Source: Akkermansia sp. (GTDB lineage: Bacteria; Verrucomicrobiota; Verrucomicrobiia; Verrucomicrobiales; Akkermansiaceae). Taken from it: 62,716 nt of DNA. Positions 1 to 7,712 of this stretch are shown here, piece by piece. Each line of letters begins with the position of its first letter. The stretch's first letter is position 1. The stretch is taken from NCBI GenBank assembly GCA_017546445.1, contig JAFYWX010000038.1:1-62716 (forward strand). Reading direction: 5' to 3'. The notes beneath the pieces are model-generated. The model ran no database searches. It saw nothing but the letters and a program-made list of their open reading frames with translations, and was not told where the DNA came from. A program made the translations under genes and the position numbers.

Positions 1-22
1 GCGGGGGGATTATTCCGGGGCC

Positions 23-172
23 TCAGCTCTGTGGATGGGAGCTCCTCCCGCTCAGGCAGTTCAGGTAGTAATGCAGCGCAAGCTTGAGCACTGAGGTGCG
101 GTCAATCTCGCGCTGCCGGGCAAATTCCTCCAGTCGCTTGAAAAGCGCCTCCGGGCATCGGAAGGTTATCAT
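23..172 (-). CDS. Ribbon-helix-helix (CopG/Arc-like) small protein
   Basis: A 49-residue protein. A short beta-strand (MITFRCP) is followed by two helices (EALFKRLEEFARQREI and DRTSVLKLALHYYLNCL), the layout of ribbon-helix-helix DNA-binding proteins, which bind operators as dimers and often repress themselves or a toxin partner. I chose the ATG at 172 because the strand begins there. GTG at 205 and ATG at 187 are in frame but would put the palindrome at 175-210 inside the gene. No partner gene is visible, but the window edge is only 22 bases beyond the stop, so a downstream toxin cannot be excluded. Fold assignment is by pattern only. Confidence 0.55.
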   Translation of the reverse strand: MITFRCPEALFKRLEEFARQREIDRTSVLKLALHYYLNCLSGRSSHPQS

Positions 173-174
173 AT

Positions 175-210
175 GAAGAGTGGGCATGCTTCTCAGTATG
201 CCCACTCTTC
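175..210. promoter_or_regulatory. Perfect 13-bp inverted repeat just upstream of the RHH gene
   Basis: Arms GAAGAGTGGGCAT (175-187) and ATGCCCACTCTTC (198-210) are perfectly complementary around a 10-nt spacer, ending 3 nt before the RHH start codon. The position suits an autoregulatory operator or a translational hairpin. No T-run follows on either side, so a terminator is less likely. The role is inferred. Confidence 0.45.
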
Positions 211-422
211 AACCTGTTTGCAAGGAATGTTATATGTGCTGCGCCTAACGGGTTGGTTGATTTATAGGGAGTGCACGGCAGCCCAATCCACATGTTCGCT
301 TTTTCCTTTGCCGAAACATTTGGGACAAGCTCCTCGCGCTGTATCCTCCTATTTTAGCTCCACCATAGCATTAGCTGCAAGGCTCCCAATAGGTTACCTT
401 CGTTTTTTGGGTATAAAACAAA

Positions 423-445
423 TCAGCCCCGTGAACGGGGGCTGA
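423..445 (-). terminator. Intrinsic terminator of the secreted ankyrin gene
   Basis: TCAGCCCC and GGGGCTGA arms with a short loop, followed on the minus strand by ATTTGTTTTAT. It lies 35 nt past the stop codon of the ankyrin gene. Between it and the palindrome at 175-210 I see no gene or clear signal. Confidence 0.7.
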
Positions 446-479
446 GAGAATTTTCGCTTTGCGGAGAGGTGAAAACGCT

Positions 480-1409
480 TTATTTAGCTCCGGCTGCCTC
501 GAGTAGTTGTACAATTTCGGTTTCCTCTTCTTCCTTCGCACGTTGAAGAGGCGTCTTTCCGTCCTTGTCTGCGATATTGAGGTTAATACCGGGAGTGGCA
601 AGTAACAGCTTGATACATTCAGCATTTTTTGCACAGTGGAGAGGAGTCCGGCCATTATTGTCCGCCTTGTTGACATCAATGCCGGGAGCTGCAAGCAACA
701 GCTTGACGTTTTCCGGGGTGTTTGTAACTGCCCAGTGGAGCGGTGTTTGTCCGAACTTATCCGCCTTGTTGACATCAATGCCGGGAGTTGCAAGCAACAG
801 CTTGACGTTTTCCGGGTAGCCTTCATTTATGGCAACTGCAAAGTGGAGAGGTGCCCGGCCATAATGGTTCTCTGCTTTGTTGACGTCAATCCCGGGAGCG
901 GTAAGCAATAGCTTGACGGTTTCCGGAGAGTTTGTAATTGTATTGTGGAGAGGAGTCCGGCCATCATTGTCCGCCTTGTTGACATCAATGCCGGGAGCTG
1001 CAAGCAACAGCCGGGCATATTTTTCTTTTCCGTAATGACATGCGCATTCAAAATCGAATTGCCTATCGCCTGGATTGGTTATGAGGTATGAATACACTGC
1101 TTTGTCGTCATCTTCTTGCATGGCAATTATTATGCCTCGATTCTTCGTTGATTCCAGGTATGCTTTGGCCTGTTCTTTCAGTTCATCTGTGGGATTGAAA
1201 ATTTTATTGGCCAATGACTTGATAGACTTTTCGGCTTTCTTCTCTTTGCCTTTCCTGGTTTTTCCCCGTTTGTTCTTTTTTTTCTTCTTGGTAGTAGGGT
1301 TAACGGTCGCTGCGATTCCCGAAAGGGGGGCAGAGAGGACGGGGGTGGGGGAGATAGGCAGTAAAATACTTGAAGCTAAGAGGATGGAGATGAGGTTACG
1401 GTGTGTCAT
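480..1409 (-). CDS. Secreted ankyrin-repeat protein with basic linker
   Basis: 309 residues. Residues 1-26 form a signal peptide (hydrophobic ILLASSILLPIS, cleavage near VLSA-PL), so export to periplasm or beyond is expected. A strongly basic stretch at about 42-62 (KKKKKNKRGK and more lysines) comes next. From about residue 130 to the end there are six ankyrin units with the consensus LLLAAPGIDVNKAD..GRTPLH, ending in EIVQLLEAAGAK. Ankyrin repeats bind proteins; no catalytic domain is present. The repeat consensus is nearly identical to that of the 1492-residue ankyrin protein near the other end of the window, which lacks a signal peptide, so the two genes share ancestry. Binding partner unknown. 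Confidence 0.85.
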   Translation of the reverse strand: MTHRNLISILLASSILLPISPTPVLSAPLSGIAATVNPTTKKKKKNKRGKTRKGKEKKAEKSIKSLANKIFNPTDELKEQAKAYLESTKNRGIIIAMQEDDDKAVYSYLITNPGDRQFDFECACHYGKEKYARLLLAAPGIDVNKADNDGRTPLHNTITNSPETVKLLLTAPGIDVNKAENHYGRAPLHFAVAINEGYPENVKLLLATPGIDVNKADKFGQTPLHWAVTNTPENVKLLLAAPGIDVNKADNNGRTPLHCAKNAECIKLLLATPGINLNIADKDGKTPLQRAKEEEETEIVQLLEAAGAK

Positions 1410-1648
1410 GGCTAAAAAGTCGTCTTCGATATCCTATCAAACAGGGGGGGTATGCAAGGCTTTTCTTTTGTATGAGTTAAAAAATCGCATGTAGATTTTC
1501 CCTGAACACGTCAGTATTTCGAGTGGAGTTCTGATGTGTCCGCACATTTCGTGAGGGGGCAATGCCTGGCCTTTTGAGGAACCCGAATATCAGGTGGAGG
1601 ATTGCATGAGAGAAGCTCCCAGTCTGCGTCTGCGAGATTTTGGGGGAC

Positions 1649-4147
1649 TCAGGGATGAACTGAAATCCACGTACGGGTGGCCGCGGGATTCAGCACAGAG
1701 GCGATGAAGCGGTTCATGCTTTCGGGGGTGACGGCGCGGAGGAGGTCGGGCACGCGGTCATCGTAGTCTGCGCCGAGACCAAGCAGGGTGTTCACGGCCA
1801 TGCCGGCGCAGCGCTTGCCGCAGCTCTGCAAGGCCAGCACTCGGGCGGTGAGGGCGGTGGAGCGGGCGCGTTCCAGCGCATCGGCGGGCATGCCTTCGCT
1901 GGCCAGGCGGTTGAGGGTACCTTCCAGCACGGTGCGGGCCTCAGCGAGCTGTTCCGGGGCAGTGCCCAGGTAGAAATACAGGCATCCGGCATCTACCCCG
2001 AGCAGGGAGGACGCTGCGGCGTAGTAGGCCAGGCCGCGCTTCTCGCGGATTTCATCGAAGAGCGGGCCGGACATGTCGCGGCACCATTCCTCGAAGAGCA
2101 GCTGGGCGGGGGCGGTGTCGGAAAGAGCGTTAGATGCTGGCACAGCCAGTGCCAGCACGGCCTGTTCCTTATCCAGAATCTCCACAGCATCGGCGGGCAT
2201 CTGGGCGGGGGTGGCGGTGCGCTGGGCAGGCATGCCGGCGGGCATGGTGCCGAAGAGCTGCTCTGCCAGGGTGAGCACGGCGGCGGGGTCGATATCGCCA
2301 GCCACGGCCAGCACGGCATTCTGCGCGCAGACCAGGCGGGCATGCTGGGCCAGCAGGGCGTCGCGGGTAAGGTTCTGCACGCTCTCCACGTAACCATCGC
2401 GGTGGTTGCCGTAGGAAACAGGGCCGAAGCAGAGGCGGCGCAGCTTGCGGAAAGCGAGGGCGGCGGGGTCTTCCTCGGCATCCATGATATCGGCTATCAT
2501 GGCGTGCTTCTCGTTCTCCACTGTTTCGGCGGGCAGGGTGGGGTGCAGGGCTGCATCTGCCAGCAGTTCCAGCAGGGCGGGCAGGTCATTTGCCAGACCG
2601 CGGATGGAGAGGTTGAAGGTGTTGTTGCCGGCAGCGCTGGAAATGGAGCCGCCCAGGTTTTCCACCTCACTGGCCAGCTGCTCGGCGCTGCGGGTGGTGG
2701 TACCCTTCAGCATGCACTCGGTGAGCAGGGAATTGATGCCGGCGTTCTCGGCGGTTTCGGTCTGACTGCCGGCACCGAACACGATTTCCGCAAAGGCCAG
2801 GGGCACGCGTTTATCCACGCGGGTGACCACGCGCAGACCGTTCGGCAGGGTGTGTACCACCGGGGCATTGGTGTCGGCCAGGCGGTCGGCGTTGCCCTCA
2901 TCGGCATTGCTGCCGGTGGGGTCCACGCTCACTTCCACCAGGCGGTCGGGGGTGAAGTAGGTGGCTGCCACCTGGGCCAGGGCTTCGTTGCTCACCTGGG
3001 CGAGGGCGGTATCCCATTCATCCATGCTGTGCGGGTTGCGGCTCAGGTGCCAGGACATGCCCAGCACATTGGCCACCCCCTGCACGGTGGAAAGTCCGCG
3101 GAGACGCCCGGTGAGCATCATGCGGCGGGACCGCCGGCGTGCTTCATCGAACTCTGCCTGGGGCAGGGTGCTCATGAACTCCAGCACGGCATCGCGCAGG
3201 GAATCGCGCTTGTCGCGGTCCACATCGAATTCCAACACCAGGGCTCCTTCGCCGGTGCGGTCCGGCACCGGCATGACGGACACATCGTGCGCCAGCCCCA
3301 GTTCATCGTGGAACTTCTTATACAGCCAGGCCGAGCGGCCATCGCCCAGGATGGAGCCCAGCATGGAGATAGCGGCGGCATCCGGGTGGTTGGAGGAAGG
3401 GGTGCGCCAGGCCAGCATGAGGGTGCTGGTGGGTTGGGCAAACTCGCAGCGGTGGGTGCGCGGCCCCCACTGGCGGGGCTCTGCGGCGGGGGCTGCAGGC
3501 TTGGCCGGGCGGGCGGCAGCGGCACCGAACTCGGCATCCACGGCCTCGAAGAGCTCCTTTGAATCAACATCGCCCGCCACGCACAGGAACATGTTGCCCG
3601 GCACATAGCGGTCGCGGTGGTAGGCTACCATGTCCTCATAGCTCAGGGTATCGAACCCGCTGCGGGTGCCGATGACCGGCTGGCGGCGCGGTGCCACCTT
3701 GAACAGTGTGCGGATGAGGGCGTGGTAGGCCGTATCCTGTGGGTCGTCGTTGTACATGCCCATCTCGCGGCGGATGACATCGCGCTCGCGTTCCCATTCA
3801 TCGCGGGGGAAGGCAGGGTGCATCGTGAGCTGGCAGAGCAGGTGCAGGAACTCGCGCCAGTGGGCGGCGGGGCCGTCAATGTAGAATACGGTGCGGTCGG
3901 TGCTGGTGTAGGCATTCCACATGCCGCCCAGTTCGGGCACGCGCTCATTCAGCTGGCGGGCACTCAGTTCTTCGGTGCCCTTGAACACCATGTGCTCCAG
4001 CAGGTGCGAAAGCCCGGCCCCCAGGTGCTCGCCCTCGTGGATGGAGCCGGTCTCAATCCAGACCTGGAGCGAAACCAGCGGAAACGCTTTCTGCGGAGCC
4101 ACTACTGTGGTGAATCCATTGGAACATACATGTACCTCGTGCTGCAT
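1649..4147 (-). CDS. M16-family zinc metalloprotease (two-domain, insulinase/pitrilysin type)
   Basis: 832 residues from the ATG at 4147, chosen because the family N-terminus (HVCSNGFTTVVAP) starts there and a promoter ends 6 nt upstream. The inverted zinc motif HxxEH is H48-L-L-E51-H52, with the distal acidic ligand expected in ERERDVIRREMGMYNDDP near residue 120-130. A second M16 unit begins near VVHTLPNGLRVVTRV; there the zinc motif is replaced by SLLTECMLKG, so this half is inactive, as usual when two units pair into one clamshell. These enzymes degrade peptides or process secreted proteins. No signal peptide is seen, so a cytoplasmic role is likely. The two units are fused in one chain, whereas many relatives encode them as adjacent genes. 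Confidence 0.9.
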   Translation of the reverse strand: MQHEVHVCSNGFTTVVAPQKAFPLVSLQVWIETGSIHEGEHLGAGLSHLLEHMVFKGTEELSARQLNERVPELGGMWNAYTSTDRTVFYIDGPAAHWREFLHLLCQLTMHPAFPRDEWERERDVIRREMGMYNDDPQDTAYHALIRTLFKVAPRRQPVIGTRSGFDTLSYEDMVAYHRDRYVPGNMFLCVAGDVDSKELFEAVDAEFGAAAARPAKPAAPAAEPRQWGPRTHRCEFAQPTSTLMLAWRTPSSNHPDAAAISMLGSILGDGRSAWLYKKFHDELGLAHDVSVMPVPDRTGEGALVLEFDVDRDKRDSLRDAVLEFMSTLPQAEFDEARRRSRRMMLTGRLRGLSTVQGVANVLGMSWHLSRNPHSMDEWDTALAQVSNEALAQVAATYFTPDRLVEVSVDPTGSNADEGNADRLADTNAPVVHTLPNGLRVVTRVDKRVPLAFAEIVFGAGSQTETAENAGINSLLTECMLKGTTTRSAEQLASEVENLGGSISSAAGNNTFNLSIRGLANDLPALLELLADAALHPTLPAETVENEKHAMIADIMDAEEDPAALAFRKLRRLCFGPVSYGNHRDGYVESVQNLTRDALLAQHARLVCAQNAVLAVAGDIDPAAVLTLAEQLFGTMPAGMPAQRTATPAQMPADAVEILDKEQAVLALAVPASNALSDTAPAQLLFEEWCRDMSGPLFDEIREKRGLAYYAAASSLLGVDAGCLYFYLGTAPEQLAEARTVLEGTLNRLASEGMPADALERARSTALTARVLALQSCGKRCAGMAVNTLLGLGADYDDRVPDLLRAVTPESMNRFIASVLNPAATRTWISVHP

Positions 4148-4153
4148 GTGGGG

Positions 4154-4182
4154 AGTATCGCACACCGCATCGCTTCGCGCAA
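4154..4182 (-). promoter_or_regulatory. Leaderless-type promoter of the M16 protease
   Basis: Minus strand: TTGCGC, 17-nt spacer, GATACT, then 6 nt to the ATG. Expected transcription start is at or next to the start codon; no Shine-Dalgarno sequence is present. Confidence 0.55.
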
Positions 4183-4194
4183 GCCATTTCGGGC

Positions 4195-4222
4195 TTGCCA
4201 CTGCCTGAAACGGGGATATAAT
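4195..4222 (+). promoter_or_regulatory. Leaderless-type promoter of the small membrane protein
   Basis: TTGCCA, 16-nt spacer, perfect TATAAT, then 6 nt to the ATG at 4229. It lies back to back with the M16 promoter in an 81-bp divergent intergenic region. Confidence 0.65.
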
Positions 4223-4228
4223 AAAGTC

Positions 4229-4582
4229 ATGTGGCGGAGATTTTTTTGTGTGCTGGCCTTTCTGGCTTCTTTCTACTGCCTGGGCGGCGCCATGCACGCC
4301 GGCTGGCTCACGGCCGCTGACCCGGAGCAGGTGGAGCTGCACCGTATGTGGTTCTATGTGTGGCTGGTGGCAGTTTTACTGAGTTATGCGGGGTTCGGTG
4401 TGTTGCTACGTCCGCGGTGCGTGCTGCATTTTGTGCTGTGCAGTCTGGCTGTGCCGGCTGCTGTAATATCCGCTCTGGCGGTGCAGTACCAGGGATGGTG
4501 CACCGTGTGGCCGGCGCTGCTCATTATTTCCTGCGGTTATCTGCTCTGGCGTGTAATCATCCTTCTGCGTCGCATCTGCTGA
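4229..4582 (+). CDS. Small four-helix membrane protein, unknown function
   Basis: 117 residues and mostly hydrophobic. Likely membrane segments are at about 4-20 (FFCVLAFLASFYCLG), 41-60 (WFYVWLVAVLLSYAGFGVLL), 64-85 (CVLHFVLCSLAVPAAVISAL) and 93-112 (VWPALLIISCGYLLWRVI), with an Arg-rich C-terminus. I do not recognise a family. The start is set by the promoter ending 6 nt upstream; longer in-frame extensions would run antisense through the M16 gene. It stands alone, divergent from the protease and followed by a repeat element. Confidence 0.65.
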   Translation: MWRRFFCVLAFLASFYCLGGAMHAGWLTAADPEQVELHRMWFYVWLVAVLLSYAGFGVLLRPRCVLHFVLCSLAVPAAVISALAVQYQGWCTVWPALLIISCGYLLWRVIILLRRIC

Positions 4583-4603
4583 TGTGCGCTTCCTTATGTT
4601 CTG

Positions 4604-4937
4604 CAAATGGCGATTTGGCGGGCTGATGGCTCGCGCAAGCGAGCGGAACATTGAGCCCGTGAAACGGGCGACATAACAATAGCGAGGCGGTGGAGCGCAC
4701 CGTGCGTCAGCATGGTGCGCGTAACCCCTCGTAAAGCAAAATAAGGAATAGGAACCCGTGGAACGGGTGACAGAGAGGGTTGCTACATATGCGCCTTAAT
4801 TTCAATATAGATTCCGATTTGGCGGGGGCTGAAATCAATCGGAGCACGGGACTTCAGTCCCGAAAACTCAAGCGATGAGGGACTAAAGTCCCTTGCTCCG
4901 ACAAAAACAGTTGCCCGATAGACTCCAATTTGGCGGG
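4604..4937 (+). repeat. Modular hairpin element, copy A
   Basis: Begins with GCAAATGGCGATTTGGCGGG. Hairpins: GCTCGCgcaaGCGAGC (4629-4644), GCCCGTgaaACGGGC (4655-4669), a long stem with GCGCACC/GGTGCGC arms (4695-4720), and ACCCGTggaACGGGT (about 4754-4768). The delimiter ATTTGGCGGG recurs near 4817 and 4928 and splits the element into modules. The first module matches, in inverse orientation, the right arm of the element at 24984-25513; the second is the cloverleaf-like module. No terminal repeat is seen, so this looks like a fragment or composite. Together with 4941-5060 it fills the gap before the AEC permease. Confidence 0.75.
4840..4900 (+). repeat. 61-bp cloverleaf-like module, copy 1
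   Basis: Outer stem CGGAGCA (4840-4846) / TGCTCCG (4894-4900) encloses two hairpins, GGGACttcaGTCCC and GGGACtaaaGTCCC, separated by a 17-nt linker. The same 61 bases recur at 60211-60271. Confidence 0.75.
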
Positions 4938-4945
4938 CTGCATGG

Positions 4946-5029
4946 ATTCATCAGGCGTTTTCTGATGAATAGCGGGTCTGGAAGTTAGAATTTTTCCCAC
5001 TATTCACTATTCATTATTCACTATTCACT
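4946..5029 (+). repeat. Hairpin plus ATTCACT direct repeats upstream of the AEC permease
   Basis: A 9-bp hairpin (ATTCATCAG / CTGATGAAT, 4946-4970) is followed by four or five imperfect copies of TATTCACT/TATTCATT at about 4998-5029. They directly precede a TACAAT -10-like box at 5040-5045. Confidence 0.5.
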
Positions 5030-5060
5030 CCAGCTGTGCTACAATCTCCCTGTTCCTGCC

Positions 5061-6053
5061 ATGTTTGACCTTGTTCTCAATTCATTCTTTGCATCCATTC
5101 CGGTATTCATCTTCTTCGGAATCGGATTCTGGCTGCGGTACAAGAAGGCCATTGCCCCGGAGCATGATAGCGTGATTCTGCAGCTGGCTATGGATGTGGG
5201 CTACCCCTGCCTGATTTTCCACAGCATCATGAAATACATGGTGGTGGAGGCGAACCCGGTGATGAGTACCTTCGGATTCTCCCTGCAAGGGATTCTCTGC
5301 GGTTTTCTGGAATTGCTGGTCGGTGTGCTGGCGGCCTATGCGGTGGCCTGGGTGCTGCGCTTGAAGATTGGCACCGGACTGCGCACCTTCACGCTCACAG
5401 CGGGCGTGCAGAACTACGTGTTCTTTGTGGTGCCCATCATCCAGATGCTCTTTTCTTCTCCCGGTGACCCCACGCTGGGTGTGCTTTTCATCCACAACAT
5501 GGGCTGCGAAATCTTTATCTGGAGCCTCGGGGTAATCCTTATGTGCGGCGGGGTGAAGGACCTGCGGCTCGGCATGCTGCTGCGCGGCCCGCTGCTGGCT
5601 GTTATAGTTTCGCTCATCATTGCATGGATTGGCCTGGGTGAGTATGTGGCACTGCCGCCCATCATGAAGGCGGCGGAGATGGTGGGTGCGGTGTCCACTC
5701 CCATCTGCCTGATTATCTTCGGTTGCTCGCTGTATGACCTGACCCGCAATTTCGTGTGGCAGCCGCGCATGCTGGCGGCAGGTGTCATCACGCGTCTCAT
5801 GATTGCACCGGCGCTCATTCTGCTGCTGGCCTGGGTGCTGCCGGTGGACCCGCTGCTCAAGCGCATCATGGTGATTCAGAGCGCTATTCCCAGCGCGGTG
5901 ATTCCGGTGATTCTGGCCAAGCGTTTCGGCGGCCGCCCGGATGTAGGCGCCCAGGTGCTGCTGGCCACCACGCTGTGCTCCTTTGTGACCCTGCCGTTCT
6001 GGCTGGCCATGGGAAGCAAGTATGTGGTGCCGCTGCTGAGCACGGCTCCGTGA
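5061..6053 (+). CDS. AEC-family permease (auxin efflux carrier/malonate-type transporter)
   Basis: 330 residues, about ten membrane helices in two five-helix halves, the usual length and topology for the AEC family. The N-terminus (SIPVFIFFGIGFWLRYKKAI) and the centre (MLLRGPLLAVIVSLIIAWIGL) are typical, as is a C-terminal half starting with a Pro-rich loop (STPICLIIFGCSLYDL). Known bacterial relatives move organic acids such as malate or malonate across the inner membrane; the substrate here cannot be told. The gene is monocistronic, with a TACAAT box 15 nt before the ATG and a strong terminator downstream. Confidence 0.85.
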   Translation: MFDLVLNSFFASIPVFIFFGIGFWLRYKKAIAPEHDSVILQLAMDVGYPCLIFHSIMKYMVVEANPVMSTFGFSLQGILCGFLELLVGVLAAYAVAWVLRLKIGTGLRTFTLTAGVQNYVFFVVPIIQMLFSSPGDPTLGVLFIHNMGCEIFIWSLGVILMCGGVKDLRLGMLLRGPLLAVIVSLIIAWIGLGEYVALPPIMKAAEMVGAVSTPICLIIFGCSLYDLTRNFVWQPRMLAAGVITRLMIAPALILLLAWVLPVDPLLKRIMVIQSAIPSAVIPVILAKRFGGRPDVGAQVLLATTLCSFVTLPFWLAMGSKYVVPLLSTAP

Positions 6054-6068
6054 GTGAATGCAGATTTC

Positions 6069-6220
6069 AGAACGCAGAATGCAGAATAATAAGTTCGTGT
6101 GCGGCGTTTGCCGCACCAGTAGACAAAATCACCTGAGATTTCTCAGGTGATTTTCCTTTTCTCGCGCAGCCGGAAGGCTGCGCACTAACCGGTGATTCTG
6201 CATTCTGAATTCTGCGTTCT
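6069..6220. repeat. Inverted pair of AGAACGCAGAAT-type repeats
   Basis: AGAACGCAGAATGCAGAAT (6069-6087) is mirrored by 6195-6220, which reads as the same motif on the minus strand with one extra 7-nt unit. Between them lie the AEC terminator and a GCGCAGCCggaaGGCTGCGC hairpin (about 6164-6183). Confidence 0.6.
6125..6158 (+). terminator. Terminator after the AEC permease
   Basis: AAAATCACCTGAG and CTCAGGTGATTTT form a 13-bp perfect stem with a 4-nt loop, followed by TCCTTTT. The A/T flanks are symmetric, so it can also serve the convergent gene ending at 6224. Confidence 0.8.
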
Positions 6221-6223
6221 ATG

Positions 6224-6964
6224 TTACCGCAGCATCAATCTGTCCCTATCCAGGCCTGTAAGCATTTCCAGCCGGGAAATCAGGTGGCGGATAACAGCCA
6301 CAAGGGTGACCAGCAGGGGCACACCGATGACCAGATAGCCCCACCAGGTCATGCGGCCCACGGCGTAGTTATACTCCAGCGCCTGCTGGGCGGCGGGGTG
6401 GTCGAGCACGGGCAGCAGGAAGCAGAGGGACAGAATGAAATTGCCCAGAGCCGAAACTACCAGCGAGAGCCCGAGGAACAGGCTGGAGCGCCAGAGCAGG
6501 GCATCGTAAGCCGTCTGCTGCTTGTTCTCTGCCACCTGTTTCTCGATGGTGGGGATATCGAAGAGGGAATCGGAGTAGAGCAGCACGCGCAGCAGGGAAT
6601 CCTGGCGGCGGGCGGTGACCATGACCGCCCCGCAGAGCAGCAGGGGAATGGCGGCCTCCTTGGCGGCATACCACCACGGGGTGTCCGGGCGAATGGCTTC
6701 GCCGCCGCCGGTGTTGGCATAAATGGTGACCACGCCGGTGAGAATCGTACCCAGCAGCCCGAAAAGCGTGAGCGGCTCTACCTTGCGGCTCTGCACAAAG
6801 GTCCACACGCCGAAGCCCAGCGGCAGCGCCAGCGCCACGCACATGGCCGCCGTGGTGCCCAGCTGCCAGAACTCCGGGCCGGAGACCGAGCAGTGGTCCA
6901 GCACCATGACCGGTGCCAGCACGCTCAGCAGAATATTCAGCAGACTTTGCGTTCCCTTGTCCAT
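6224..6964 (-). CDS. VC0807-like multi-pass membrane protein
   Basis: 246 residues with about six membrane segments, among them LLNILLSVLAPVMVLDHC (8-25), ALALPLGFGVWTFV, LFGLLGTILTGVVTIYA, IPLLLCGAVMVTA, SLFLGLSLVVSALGNFILSL and GYLVIGVPLLVTLVAVI. The pattern resembles the uncharacterised VC0807 family (septation-protein-A-like), but I assign that only from general similarity. It ends 2 nt after the rpe stop, so the two genes read minus-strand in the order rpe then this gene, probably as one operon. Confidence 0.6.
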   Translation of the reverse strand: MDKGTQSLLNILLSVLAPVMVLDHCSVSGPEFWQLGTTAAMCVALALPLGFGVWTFVQSRKVEPLTLFGLLGTILTGVVTIYANTGGGEAIRPDTPWWYAAKEAAIPLLLCGAVMVTARRQDSLLRVLLYSDSLFDIPTIEKQVAENKQQTAYDALLWRSSLFLGLSLVVSALGNFILSLCFLLPVLDHPAAQQALEYNYAVGRMTWWGYLVIGVPLLVTLVAVIRHLISRLEMLTGLDRDRLMLR

Positions 6965-6965
6965 C

Positions 6966-7616
6966 TTACTTCATGGAGGCAATGGCTGCAGCCATATCAG
7001 GAGCCTTGAAGGTGGAGGAACCGGCCACGAGGCAATCGGCTCCGGCCTCAGCGCAGAGCGGGGCCTGGGTGGCACCGATGCCGCCATCCATCTGGATGAT
7101 GAAGTTGAGCCCCTGTTCCTTGCGGGCGGCATCCAGCACGCGCACCTTATCCAGCACTTCGCCCATGAAGCTCTGGCCGCCGAAACCCGGCACCACGCTC
7201 ATGACCAGCACCATATCCAGCTCGCCGATGTAGGGCAGCACCTTTTCCACCGGGGTGGCGGGGTTCACGGCCAGACCGGCGTGAATACCGGCGGCGCGGA
7301 TGGCTGCCAGGGTGGCGTGCAGGTCTACAGCGCCCTCGCGCTCCACGTGGATGGTAATCATGTTCATGCCGGCTTTCACGAAGCGGGGCAGGTAGTGGTC
7401 CGGCGCATCAATCATGAGGTGCGCGTCCAGATACGCATCTGCCGGTACGGCAGAGCGGATGGCGGCGCAGATATCCGGGCCGAAGGAAATGTTGTCCACA
7501 AAGGAACCGTCCATCACATCCAGGTGCAGCCAGTCTGCCCCGGCTTCGAGGGCGCGGTTGGCTTCTTCACCGATGCGGCGGAAATCACAGGCAAGCATGG
7601 AAGGGGCAATCAGCAT
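6966..7616 (-). CDS. rpe: Ribulose-phosphate 3-epimerase
   Basis: 216 residues, full length for the family. It interconverts D-ribulose 5-phosphate and D-xylulose 5-phosphate in the pentose phosphate pathway. Signatures: IAPSMLACDF at the N-terminus, WLHLDVMDGSFVDNISFGP with metal-binding His and catalytic Asp, DAHLMI, SVVPGFGGQSF (phosphate loop), MDGGIG with the second catalytic Asp, and VAGSSTF. It begins a two-gene minus-strand unit with the VC0807-like membrane protein. The promoter sits 6 nt upstream of the ATG and abuts the terminator of the DUF3472 gene. Confidence 0.96.
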   Translation of the reverse strand: MLIAPSMLACDFRRIGEEANRALEAGADWLHLDVMDGSFVDNISFGPDICAAIRSAVPADAYLDAHLMIDAPDHYLPRFVKAGMNMITIHVEREGAVDLHATLAAIRAAGIHAGLAVNPATPVEKVLPYIGELDMVLVMSVVPGFGGQSFMGEVLDKVRVLDAARKEQGLNFIIQMDGGIGATQAPLCAEAGADCLVAGSSTFKAPDMAAAIASMK

Positions 7617-7622
7617 GCCCCT

Positions 7623-7651
7623 ATATTAGTGCCTTGCAGCGGATAAGGCAA
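7623..7651 (-). promoter_or_regulatory. Leaderless-type promoter of rpe
   Basis: Minus strand: TTGCCT, 17-nt spacer, TAATAT, then 6 nt to the ATG. It touches the T-run of the upstream gene's terminator. Confidence 0.65.
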
Positions 7652-7686
7652 GGAAAAACCGCCTGAGAGAGGGCTCTCAGGCGGTC
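7652..7686 (-). terminator. Terminator of the DUF3472 gene
   Basis: CCGCCTGAGAG and CTCTCAGGCGG arms with a short loop; on the minus strand a run of five T follows (GGTTTTTCC). It separates the DUF3472 gene from rpe. Confidence 0.8.
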
Positions 7687-7712
7687 TGGTTAACAGAAAA
7701 TAGTCACGAGTC

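Noticed and set aside
1444..1450. Phase-variable G7 tract upstream of the secreted ankyrin gene
   Set aside because: Seven residues is short for frequent slippage and it is not clearly within a promoter.
2342..3562. 406-codon plus-strand open frame antisense to the M16 protease
   Set aside because: Shadow frame rich in His/Gly with no start signal; the minus-strand protease is intact.
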